NCBI GenBank assembly: GCA_964415245.1
Contig: CAYQAJ010000059.1
Coordinates: 1-21,018, forward strand
Source of the DNA: CAYQAJ01 sp964415245
Lineage (GTDB): Bacteria > Planctomycetota > Planctomycetia > Pirellulales > Pirellulaceae
DNA: 21,018 bases
Direction: 5' to 3'
Part shown: piece after piece, positions 6,933 through 14,579 of the stretch
How positions within the stretch are numbered: the first letter of the stretch is position 1
Layout of the letters: each line of letters opens with the position of its first letter
Made by a program: the position numbers and the translations under genes
Notes under the pieces: generated by a model
What the model saw: the letters and a program-made list of their open reading frames with translations, nothing else
What the model was told of the DNA's origin: nothing
Databases searched by the model: none

Positions 6933-8006
6933 TCAGCCCGATTGCGGTTCCGCCAGTACGCGCAGCTCGGCCGCGGCGCGCTCCGGCGCCACGGGATTGA
7001 TGTAGCAGCCCGAACCCCATTCAAAGCCGGCAAAGCGAGTGGTGCGCGGCAATACCTCCATACGCCAGTGATAGTGGTCGGCTGGCGAGGTGTCAAAGGG
7101 GGCCGATCGAATCAAGTAGTTGTAGTCGGGCCGATTCATGCTGGTTTCCAGGCAGATCAGCAGCCGGCGGGCAAATTGGGCAAGACGGTTGGCCAAATTT
7201 TCGCTGCAAGAATCGAAGCGCGAGGCGTGCGTGCTGGGCACCAGCCATGTTTCATACGGAACCCGACTAGCGTACGGACATAGGGCGACAAAGTCGGGTG
7301 TTACGGCGACGATCCGCTGGGATGCCGTGAGTTCGTGGTCGAGAAGCGCGCACATCGCGCAGCGACCGGTGCGGCGGTGCGTTTCGACGCCCAACTGCAG
7401 TTCCCTCGCGACATCGAGCGGTAGGAAGGGTAGCGCCATGAGCTGGCTGTGCAGGTGCTCGAGTGATGCGCCGGCCGCCGGACCCTGGTTCTTGAACACG
7501 ATGCCATACGCCAGGCCACTTTCGCGGGCCGCGGCCGCAAGTCGATCGCGATACGCTCGAAACACCAGGGCAACCTGCTCGTCGCTGAGGTCGGTCAGTC
7601 GAAGCAGGTGGTGCGGCGACTCGACAATCACTTCGTGGCGGCCGGTGCCAGGCGAGATTTCCGATCCGGGAGGCGAAAGTAGAGGATTGCGGTTCGCGAC
7701 GGCCGATTCGGCACCGCCATCCACGGCCGGGTACTTGTTAGGCACGACGCGGACCTGCCAAGACATGTCGCGATTGGTTGCCGACTCAGCGCGCGGAGGA
7801 TGCTCGCCACTCGGCCGCGGATACTCGGCGACACTGTGCGGCGTGAGATGCTCGTTGCCGGCGCAGAACGGGCACGTCGCGCGAGCGTCGGACGCTACGA
7901 AGCGCTGCGACTGCGCGAGCGGCGCGAACTCGTCGGGTCGAGCCGCCCGGTTCTCGGCCACGATCACCGTGTGGCCAGTAACCGGGTCTTTGCGCAGCTC
8001 AGACAT
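6933..8006 (-). CDS. galT: GalT-like hexose-1-phosphate nucleotidylyltransferase
   Basis: A 357-residue protein of the GalT branch of the HIT superfamily, whose members move a nucleoside monophosphate between a sugar nucleotide and a sugar phosphate or phosphate. The start at ATG 8006 gives MSELRKDPVTGHTVIVAENR, the standard GalT beginning; an upstream ATG at 8048 adds 14 unconserved residues. Visible are a zinc pair CPFC (Cys45, Cys48), VVPNKYPAV, HEVIVESPHH, the active-site EHLHSQL (His184, nucleophile His186, Gln188), a second pair CAMC (216-219), and HYHWRMEVLPR. The canonical HPH is HLH here. It lies 51 bp downstream of glgA and probably in its operon, with no galK or galE nearby. An ADP-glucose role is therefore as likely as galactose metabolism. 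The symbol names the family only. Confidence 0.85.
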   Translation of the reverse strand: MSELRKDPVTGHTVIVAENRAARPDEFAPLAQSQRFVASDARATCPFCAGNEHLTPHSVAEYPRPSGEHPPRAESATNRDMSWQVRVVPNKYPAVDGGAESAVANRNPLLSPPGSEISPGTGRHEVIVESPHHLLRLTDLSDEQVALVFRAYRDRLAAAARESGLAYGIVFKNQGPAAGASLEHLHSQLMALPFLPLDVARELQLGVETHRRTGRCAMCALLDHELTASQRIVAVTPDFVALCPYASRVPYETWLVPSTHASRFDSCSENLANRLAQFARRLLICLETSMNRPDYNYLIRSAPFDTSPADHYHWRMEVLPRTTRFAGFEWGSGCYINPVAPERAAAELRVLAEPQSG

Positions 8007-8057
8007 ACAGCAGTGTGGGGTGAGAAGCGCAACACTCGGACGTGACACCCCGGACCG

Positions 8058-9545
8058 TCACACGCAAACGCCCTGCCGCCGCTTGACCGTCTGCTCGTAC
8101 AGCGCGACGTACTGCCGGGCGCTCTTCGACCACGACCAGTCCTGCTTCATGCCACTGGTCACGATCTGCTGCCACGCCTCTTTGCGATGCGCGTAGGTAT
8201 CGCACGCGCGGCCGAGCGCCTCCTGGAACGATCGAGCGTCGAAGGCCTCGAAGGTGAACCCGTTGGCCGTGCCCGTGGCGATTGTTTCGTTGTTGGCGTC
8301 GACGATGGTGTCGGCCAGGCCGCCGGTGGCGCGAACCACCGGCACCGCGCCGTACTTGAGGCTGTAGAGCTGGTTCAGGCCGCACGGCTCGTACTGGCTG
8401 GGCATAAGGAACATGTCGGCGCCGGCTTCGATGCGGTGGGCCAGCGCGTCGGAGAATTCCAGCCGCACCGCGAGCTTGCCCGGCCACTCGCGGGCCAGGT
8501 TGGCGAGCAGATCGTGATAGCCTGGTTCACCCGTGCCCAGCACGACCCACTGCGCGTCGACGTTGGGCAGGTAGTCGCGCATCGCGGCGGCGACCAGGTT
8601 CAAGCCCTTCTGATCGGCGAGTCGGCCGACAAACCCCATAAGGGGCGCCGCGGGAAGCTCGGGCAGGTTCAACTCGCGCTGCAGCGCTGCCTTGCAGGCC
8701 GCTTTGCCCTGTTGCCAGTTCTCGACGCTGTACGTCGCAGCGAGGTGGTCGTCGGTCGCCGGGTTCCACACGCCGTAATCCGCCCCGTTGAGAATTCCGC
8801 TCACCACCTCGTGACGCTGCTGTAATACGCCTTCCAGCCCGAATCCCTGTTCGTGCGTCTGAATCTCGCGTGCGTAACGGGGGCTCACCGTGGTGATCGC
8901 ATCGGTGAATACGAGGCCCGTTTTGAGCAGGTTCAGCTGGCCGTAGAACTCCATCTGGTGCCAGTTGAAGTACTTCCAGTCGAGTCCGGTCAGCAGCATG
9001 TCCCAATGCCAGAATTGCCCCTGGTAGGCCATGTTGTGGATGGTGAATATGCTGGCCAGGTTTTCGTAGCCGGCGGCATGGGCGTATTCGATGCGGGCGA
9101 AGGCGGGGATCAAGGCAGTCTGCCAGTCGTTGCAGTGGACGACATCGACGTTGAGCTCCAGCAGGCGGACCGCTTCCATCGCGGCGCGACAGTAGAACAC
9201 GAACCGCTCGCAATTATCCTTGTAGTCCTGGCCCTTTTCGCGGTACAGCTCCGCGCGGTCGAAGTAGTCGTCCTGCTCGACGAAGTAGACCGGCACGTCC
9301 CCCTCTGGCAGCGTTCCCCGCAGCAGCCGGCCTGTAATGATCTTGCTGCCGATCGGCACGTCGAACGTATGTTCGGTCGGCTCGATCGGCCGGCCACACT
9401 GCCACACCTGCCGGTAGGCGGGCGTAATGACGCACACCTCGTGCCCCAGGCGGGCCAAGGCGGGGGGCAGGGACCCGCCCACGTCGGCCAAGCCCCCCGT
9501 CTTGCTGAAGGGGGCCACTTCGCTCGTGCAGTACAGGATGTTCAA
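8058..9545 (-). CDS. glgA: Glycogen synthase (ADP-glucose)
   Basis: A GT5 family glycosyltransferase that extends alpha-1,4-glucan from ADP-glucose in the cytoplasm. It has 495 residues, close to the usual length. The N-terminal ADP-glucose loop KTGGLADVGGSLP starts at Lys15. A GT-B C-terminal half follows, with GFVGRLADQKG, MPSQYEPCGLNQLYSLKYG (conserved Glu near residue 386) and VVRATGGLADTIVD. The start codon is TTG at 9545. The canonical N-terminus MNILYCTSEVAPFSKTGG begins there. An in-frame TAA lies only eight codons upstream (9567-9569), with no ATG or GTG between, so TTG is the only possibility. It is the first gene of the glgA-galT pair. Confidence 0.95.
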   Translation of the reverse strand: MNILYCTSEVAPFSKTGGLADVGGSLPPALARLGHEVCVITPAYRQVWQCGRPIEPTEHTFDVPIGSKIITGRLLRGTLPEGDVPVYFVEQDDYFDRAELYREKGQDYKDNCERFVFYCRAAMEAVRLLELNVDVVHCNDWQTALIPAFARIEYAHAAGYENLASIFTIHNMAYQGQFWHWDMLLTGLDWKYFNWHQMEFYGQLNLLKTGLVFTDAITTVSPRYAREIQTHEQGFGLEGVLQQRHEVVSGILNGADYGVWNPATDDHLAATYSVENWQQGKAACKAALQRELNLPELPAAPLMGFVGRLADQKGLNLVAAAMRDYLPNVDAQWVVLGTGEPGYHDLLANLAREWPGKLAVRLEFSDALAHRIEAGADMFLMPSQYEPCGLNQLYSLKYGAVPVVRATGGLADTIVDANNETIATGTANGFTFEAFDARSFQEALGRACDTYAHRKEAWQQIVTSGMKQDWSWSKSARQYVALYEQTVKRRQGVCV

Positions 9546-10147
9546 AACGCCGCACCCACCAACGAGTTAAAGGACGCCCGATGCCAACGCTACTGTATTG
9601 ATTTGCGATGTCGAGGCAATACGGGCACCGGCGACGCAGCCGCCGAATTGTGCCGCGCAAAGCGGCGCGCTCTAATCAACTCTAGCTCGCACAGGCATCG
9701 CCGGAAGGCTCCACTTGGCATCACTTTCCGTCGGGGCTTTCGGGGCCGCAATCGCGGCCCGCCGGGCCTTTCTCGGGACGGCACGACGGCGAAAACTGGC
9801 CGAAGCACGGCATCAACGACGAGAAAAGAACTTGCGATTGCGGCAGCCCACGCTGCCCTGGGAACCGGCGGAGATCGTTGCTTAACCCACCCCCCAAACT
9901 GTCTCATTGCGGTTGAAACAATTCAGTCGACGTACCAAAACACTTCAACGCCCAGCGGCTACGCCCCAAATACGCAACCTTTCAACGAAAGCCGTTGTTC
10001 ATCATGACCAGCGAGGGCTGATCGGCACGCGGTTGGGCCTTTTCTCACTTCGCATGCAGCCGCGTCGCCGTGGGCAACGGCCCAAAAGAATCGGAGCATT
10101 CACATCGCAGAGCCGCGAACGCGGCGGCAGCGGGTAGACGCTGTCGT
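9546..10147. other. Non-coding region upstream of glgA
   Basis: About 600 bp without a gene I can support. The short frames here lack recognisable sequence or a coding-like codon bias. The glgA promoter should lie in the left part. A GC hairpin, GGGCCGC (9743-9749), loop AATC, GCGGCCC (9754-9760), is perfect over 7 bp and is followed on the plus strand by CCGGGCCTTTCTC. It could act as a transcription stop, but the T-run is only three long. Confidence 0.5.
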
Positions 10148-10327
10148 TCAGCACGCCCTCAATCGCAGGCGCACCAACAGGTCGTTCAGCGCCGCGGCGC
10201 CGTGGGCCACGTCAGGCAATTGGCACTGCTCGAACGCCTGCTCCAGCTCCGATCGCAACCGCTCGAATTCCCGCTCGTGAAAAGCGGCGTCGCCCTGCAC
10301 CAGCCGCCCCTTCTCAGCGCCGCCAAC
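10148..10327 (-). pseudogene. C-terminal remnant of a nucleotidyltransferase-type gene
   Basis: The frame ending at TGA 10148-10150 encodes about 55 residues with clear GC-rich coding bias. They include KGRLVQGDAAFHEREFERLR and end ALNDLLVRLRLRAC. I recall this as the C-terminal helical tail of planctomycete nucleotidyltransferase-domain proteins, but the catalytic part is missing. Reading upstream in the same frame gives sequence antisense-like to the neighbouring gene, and no ATG is in frame. GTG at 10298-10300, preceded by AAGGGG, could still give a 50-residue product. An ATG at 10345-10347 overlaps the neighbour's stop as TAATG but reads the wrong frame. Either this is a truncated or frameshifted relic, or a small coupled third gene of the operon. 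Confidence 0.5.
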
Positions 10328-10346
10328 CTTTCGTTCGACACGGTCA

Positions 10347-11219
10347 TTACGCTGGCGCGGTCGAAAAGACTTCACTGAGCACTCGCCCGAAATCCGCAAT
10401 AGGGAACTCGTCGCGAAACAAAGGGTGCTCACGCAGACGGAGCGTCCCGAGGTCGGTTGATTTGTCGAAATGGTCGGACACGATTTGGCGCGCCCGCGTC
10501 ACGCGCTGATCGCCACGGTAGGTTGCGCCCAGTGCCAGTGCCTGTTCGTATTCGGGTTCCGTCATCATGGCAACAATGCGGTAGAGGTCCATCGCATGGT
10601 GGCGTCCGACGTCCTTTTTCTCATCATCTTTGCGGTCGTCGAACGCAAAGAGTTTCATCATCAGATAGGTAAACGGGTGGGGTACGTGGATCGTCCTGGA
10701 AACATCCTCGCCGTCGGGACCATGTCCTTCCATGACGATCGGCCGCGCTCGCGTATCGAGCTCAATCGCCTGGTCCGTCCAACGCGCATGGAATCTCAAG
10801 GTGCCCTTCAGTGTCTTCGGTCGGACTCGTGGGAGCCTGTTCGTGTACAGCCTCCCGGCGAATTCACCCAATGGCCCGCAGAGCAAGTCGATCTTGACTT
10901 GCCTGCCTGCTTGATCGCGTCGTTCCCACTGGAAGTATTTGGCTCCCGCGACAGGTTCAAACCCCAATTGCTCGATCGTTTGCTGCAATGCCCGAACTCT
11001 TTCGACGCAAACGAGAACTTCCATCCTGAGAAACAAGTCGATATCGTTAGTGGCCCTTGGCTCGGGAAGTCGGTCCAACAGCGTTCGTTCGTCCGACTGA
11101 CGGAGCTGTTCCTGTCGAAGATAGAGACCGAATCCTCCACCGACAATCAAGGAACTCTCGTCGCCAACGGCGCGAACAAGATCAAGGAGTGCAGTCTTCA
11201 ATACCTCGAAAGCGTTCAT
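10347..11219 (-). CDS. AbiEii-type nucleotidyltransferase, predicted toxin
   Basis: A 290-residue protein with the nucleotidyltransferase fold signature: GGGFGLYL (residues 27-34), RATNDIDLFL with the metal-binding pair Asp59 and Asp61, and a third acidic residue Asp111 in QVKIDLLCG. All three catalytic acids are kept. A later segment, MMKLFAFDDRKDDEKKDVGRHHAMDLY, resembles the K-L-A-R-D-DLY block of AbiEii toxins. Proteins of that group transfer nucleotides and stop growth unless controlled by a partner. The start ATG (11217-11219) overlaps the stop of the upstream gene as ATGA, so translation is probably coupled. GC content is visibly lower than in glgA or aguAB, suggesting transfer. A housekeeping nucleotidyltransferase is less likely given the partner gene. 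Confidence 0.75.
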   Translation of the reverse strand: MNAFEVLKTALLDLVRAVGDESSLIVGGGFGLYLRQEQLRQSDERTLLDRLPEPRATNDIDLFLRMEVLVCVERVRALQQTIEQLGFEPVAGAKYFQWERRDQAGRQVKIDLLCGPLGEFAGRLYTNRLPRVRPKTLKGTLRFHARWTDQAIELDTRARPIVMEGHGPDGEDVSRTIHVPHPFTYLMMKLFAFDDRKDDEKKDVGRHHAMDLYRIVAMMTEPEYEQALALGATYRGDQRVTRARQIVSDHFDKSTDLGTLRLREHPLFRDEFPIADFGRVLSEVFSTAPA

Positions 11220-12367
11220 GCTTCCCTCGGGAAACTCTTATCTCCCCGGAGTAATTGTCGCCGTATCTGCTCTGCCGTTTCACGCTCGCGCTTATCGCCA
11301 GAGTTCAGTTCCAGGTATGCCTGGATAGGCGATGCATCGATGCCGTTGCGGGAATCGAAGTAGACGGTGGCGTCGTCGGTCTCCGATAGTTCGATGGTGG
11401 CAAAACGATCGGTTTCGCATATTGACTCGCCAAGACGATCGAGCACTCCCGCCAGATTGTTGCAGTAGAAACGGCTGATTTGTTCACGCGCCATGGTGGC
11501 ATACCGACCTGATGACGATGAACCTGTGCGGATGACGCGCTCGGACGTGATTCGATTCCAGTCTCGAAGGAACATGTCGAAATCCTTCTCGCTGAGTGTC
11601 AGTTTCCCAGTAAACTGCCGACGCACCGCCGGAGCCTCGTAGTTTTCTGCTAGACGATCCAAGAGCTTCTCGGGTTGCAACAGTCGGAGCCGTGTAGTAC
11701 GTCCCTTGCGCTCCCGCTCGATGACCAAGTCGTCAGCCAGCGATGAACAAACTTTTGAGACCGTCGATAGAGTGACTGCGCCGTCCCGGGCGGTAATCTC
11801 GGCGAGCAATTCCTGCGAGCTCTCGTATTGAAAGCGAATCAGAAACGCGCGTGCGACAATGGAACTGGTGCCTCGATATACGTTTCGGATCGGGCTGCTG
11901 CTCGGATACTTATTGGGATAGCCGGTTCGATAGACGAGGAGTCGTTCTGGCACGACGATGACGCCGTTTCCGCACATGTCGATGCCGCTCACCTGTCGGG
12001 ATTCGAGGAAACGTAGGCGCTCTTCGGAGAGATAGGGAGTCAGAATCATCGGATTGACATTGATCTGCTCCGCGAGCACAGTAATCTGCTCGACGGCCCC
12101 TTGAATGGCCTTTGGATTAAATGGGAGCCTGGTTTCCAGTGCGAAGATGAAGCGACTTTGATTCCAGGTCACTTCAACTAAGGCGTCGACCATTCGGTCC
12201 GACCCAGTTGTCGGTTTGTTGGTTTCGATTAAGCGTATCCGGATTGGTGGGAATCCGTCGCCCAGGCCTCGGAGGAAGTCAACGAGCAGTCGCTCCGACA
12301 ATGGTTTCTTGATTTTAGACATGTTCTCGTTCGAGAAATTGTTTGATTTCTGGAAAGTAGTATCCAT
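11216..12367 (-). CDS. AbiEi-type antitoxin with winged helix, predicted
   Basis: A 383-residue protein, first gene of the two-gene module. The N-terminal part resembles a degenerate PD-(D/E)XK nuclease fold: VDALVEV with Asp61, ALETR with Glu78-x-Arg80, then ILTPYLSEERLRFLE and GIDMCGNGVIV. A winged helix-turn-helix follows (about residues 180-235, including VTLSTVSKVCSSLADDLVIE). The C-terminal ASPIQAYLELNSGDKRERE block is what I recall from AbiEi-family antitoxins. Such antitoxins repress their own promoter and counter an AbiEii toxin without stable complex formation. The start is uncertain: ATG 12367 has AGGAG only 2 nt away, while Met16 (12322, MSKIKKPLSERLL) starts the conserved part. 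Codon use is more AT-rich than in the neighbouring operons, most of all in the first 20 codons. Confidence 0.72.
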   Translation of the reverse strand: MDTTFQKSNNFSNENMSKIKKPLSERLLVDFLRGLGDGFPPIRIRLIETNKPTTGSDRMVDALVEVTWNQSRFIFALETRLPFNPKAIQGAVEQITVLAEQINVNPMILTPYLSEERLRFLESRQVSGIDMCGNGVIVVPERLLVYRTGYPNKYPSSSPIRNVYRGTSSIVARAFLIRFQYESSQELLAEITARDGAVTLSTVSKVCSSLADDLVIERERKGRTTRLRLLQPEKLLDRLAENYEAPAVRRQFTGKLTLSEKDFDMFLRDWNRITSERVIRTGSSSSGRYATMAREQISRFYCNNLAGVLDRLGESICETDRFATIELSETDDATVYFDSRNGIDASPIQAYLELNSGDKRERETAEQIRRQLLRGDKSFPREA

Positions 12368-12384
12368 TACTCCTAAGATTTCTT

Positions 12385-12393
12385 ATTTTAGCA
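12385..12393 (-). promoter_or_regulatory. Extended -10 promoter of the toxin-antitoxin pair
   Basis: On the minus strand TGCTAAAAT (12393 to 12385) matches the extended -10 form TGnTATAAT with one mismatch. No good -35 hexamer lies 16-18 bp upstream, which an extended -10 can tolerate. Transcription would start near 12378, about 10 nt before ATG 12367 or 55 nt before Met16. The surrounding stretch is the most AT-rich part of the window. Confidence 0.4.
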
Positions 12394-12619
12394 CGTTTTC
12401 TCGAATCGGAAATTGTCTCAATGGTGGAAAAACTTCGAACCGGAACGACAATCCATTGAAAACAGGCCGCCTCGCAAGACACAAAGTGGTTTCTGGTATA
12501 TTGTTACGTCAATGTGCCGCCACCGCTGCTCATCGTGCTTACGGTCGCGCCAACAACGGCACAATGGCCACCCACCGAAACGGTGGCGAAGCGATCTCCG
12601 ACTATAGCGATACAACGTA

Positions 12620-14116
12620 CTACAAGTACGTCCCCACGCTCAGTTCCGCCTGCTCGGCCCAGCGGCGCAGGATCCCCAGGTGCTTTTCGGCGGGAAGTGC
12701 GTTGCACTTGCCCCGTGCGTGCCAGATCGTTCGCGACTGGTTCTGAACCGCGATGGTCAGAACCTTCGAGCGACCCTCGAAGCTCTTCGCCTCCATCGTC
12801 CAGATCGAATAGATGCGCCGCGCGCACGAACGGGCGTACGACGCGACGCAGTGCTTCATTTCCCGGCCTTCGGCGACCAGCGCCTTGCTGCTGAGCAGCT
12901 CGGTGATGGTCCAGATTCTCCGGTTGCCGCTTCGCTCGGTCCCTTCGACGAACTCGAAACCCGCGATTCCCGATGGCGGCCAATCGGTCGCCGATTGCGT
13001 GGCTTGCGCCAGCGTACGGTGCCACGAGTCGACTTGCCGCAGCAGCGACGCGGCGGTGCGTCCCTTTATCGTAAAGTTGGGTTGCGCGGCGCCACGCCGT
13101 TCGATCACGCCGGGTGCTACGAAAACGTCCTGCGCCACAAACCGCTGGTTGTGAATGTAGTCGACGATGGGGCCGACGTGGGCCAGGTCCAGCATCGCAT
13201 TGGCGACGAAGAACCGCAGCACCGTCAGCCAGAAGTCATCGTGCTCGAAGCTGTTTCCGATACGCGTGGCGATGATCGCTCTGGCCAGGCGCTCCGAGCC
13301 GCCGAGTCCCTGGATTTGACCCCAACGCAGCGCCCCATCGACGGTGAGGTCGGCGGGTGCTTGCAAAAAGTGATGGGCCATCCGCTTCGTGAAGGGCAGC
13401 GGCAGGTCGGCGGTGCGGATGTTTCGCCCTCGCCCGACGTGCAAAAACCACGCCTGTCGACGCGTGGCTTCCGCGGTGCTGCCCAGGAACCATACGCTAT
13501 CCATGAACGCGGGCAGGGGCCACTCGGCCAGCAAATGTCTTGCCAGGGACGAGAACTGACGGCGGCAATTATGCGACTGCGGCCTCCAATCGTGAATCGG
13601 ACGAATCCAACTTTGCCAGTGCCGCGCCAATGCCAACAGGCCCGCGACGAAGGTATTGCCGACTTGCCTGCCGATGTGTCCGATCGCCGGCCGGCTGCTG
13701 ATCAAGTCGGAGTAAGTGCGCGCGTGTTTTAGTAGACTTTGAAAAGCACGGAGCGTTGCGCGAGACTCTCGTTTGGACTGGCATGCCTGGCAAACCGCCT
13801 TCCAATGCAGCTCAGTGACATCGGCTTCCCGCAGTTCGCCGCGAAAGATTCGATCGACGATTTTGGCGGGATTTCGCTGTTCCTGCTTCTTGCGGGCGAG
13901 GCGGGCATCGGCGGTTGCGCGTCGGGCGAACGCCCGTTCGCCCTCGCGCAGTCGCCAGTGCTTTTGGGCTCGGCGGCCGAAACCGTGCCGGGCGCACCAT
14001 GCCAGGTAGTCGTCAACCGTGGCGAGGCCGAGGGACTGAATATGCGCGAGCAGTTGAGGATCAGGCTCTTCGGTGCGCTGCGTTCTCGGTTTGCGCGGGG
14101 AACGGTTTGGGGCCAT
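12620..14116 (-). CDS. PcfJ-domain protein of unknown function
   Basis: A 498-residue protein whose C-terminal 120 residues match the PcfJ pattern. After WTITELLSSKALVAEGREMK comes HCV (His422-Cys423-Val424), then YARSCARRIYSIW, LTIAVQNQSRTIWHARGKCN, and a final ILRRWAEQAEL. The N-terminal 100 residues are Arg/Lys-rich and the middle is helical with many Trp and His residues, including repeated HW motifs. There is no signal peptide or membrane segment. ATG 14116 is preferred over TTG 14140 because it is a stronger start codon with GAGAG just upstream. PcfJ was named from a conjugative plasmid, and related genes occur on chromosomes without assigned function. It stands alone, 250 bp upstream of the toxin-antitoxin operon. 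Confidence 0.7.
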   Translation of the reverse strand: MAPNRSPRKPRTQRTEEPDPQLLAHIQSLGLATVDDYLAWCARHGFGRRAQKHWRLREGERAFARRATADARLARKKQEQRNPAKIVDRIFRGELREADVTELHWKAVCQACQSKRESRATLRAFQSLLKHARTYSDLISSRPAIGHIGRQVGNTFVAGLLALARHWQSWIRPIHDWRPQSHNCRRQFSSLARHLLAEWPLPAFMDSVWFLGSTAEATRRQAWFLHVGRGRNIRTADLPLPFTKRMAHHFLQAPADLTVDGALRWGQIQGLGGSERLARAIIATRIGNSFEHDDFWLTVLRFFVANAMLDLAHVGPIVDYIHNQRFVAQDVFVAPGVIERRGAAQPNFTIKGRTAASLLRQVDSWHRTLAQATQSATDWPPSGIAGFEFVEGTERSGNRRIWTITELLSSKALVAEGREMKHCVASYARSCARRIYSIWTMEAKSFEGRSKVLTIAVQNQSRTIWHARGKCNALPAEKHLGILRRWAEQAELSVGTYL

Positions 14117-14579
14117 GGGACTCTCGTCGTGTACGAACAATCGGCGCGAGCCGCCGTCGAAGGCGGCCTAACGTTGGCGAAGGTCGACGCGAGAGTTTCA
14201 TGGGTAACCCCTTTCCCATCAGGTCGATCGAATCATGCGATTTGCGCTCTGACACACCGCGGCGCGGAAGGTTCGCGCTTCCGTCAGAGCGGCCAGTTTT
14301 GGCGACGGTGACGGCCACCAGTCGATTCGACCGGGCAGTCGTCACCAATGGGTCAGCAATTCGTGGCCATGACGGCGCGCGGCGATCAAGTTGCCATCGC
14401 GGAAGGCGGCCACTTCGGAACTCTGACACGGTGAAGTGCCGACTTAATCACTCCATGTCCCGTTCTCGTTCGAGCTCGTGTTGCCGTCCCGTGCGCTGAC
14501 GAAGATCTGCTAGAGAATCTGACATGGGGCGAGATTTTGGAGAGGAAGAGGCGAGCGTACGAGTTTCCTTGACAACCCC
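14117..14579. other. Structured non-coding gap upstream of the PcfJ gene
   Basis: No gene is supported here. The stretch is rich in short inverted repeats. GCCGCC/GGCGGC is at 14150-14167. CGCTCTGAC (14245-14253) pairs with GTCAGAGCG (14283-14291), enclosing CGGAAG/CTTCCG (14265-14283). GGTGACG/CGTCACC lies around 14308-14346. CTCTGACAC occurs directly repeated at 14247 and 14421. The right part must contain the 3' end of the kinase transcript, but no stem with a U-run is obvious. Confidence 0.45.

Noticed and set aside
9907..10137. 76-codon plus-strand frame upstream of glgA
   Set aside because: Basic, low-complexity composition with no motif or ribosome site.
12572..12586. CCACCG-AAA-CGGTGG hairpin downstream of the PcfJ gene
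   Set aside because: The stem is real, but no T-run follows on the minus strand, so a terminator call is not supported.
12216..12746. Plus-strand frame spanning the antitoxin start and the PcfJ 3' end
   Set aside because: It crosses two real genes in antisense and has no coherent protein character.
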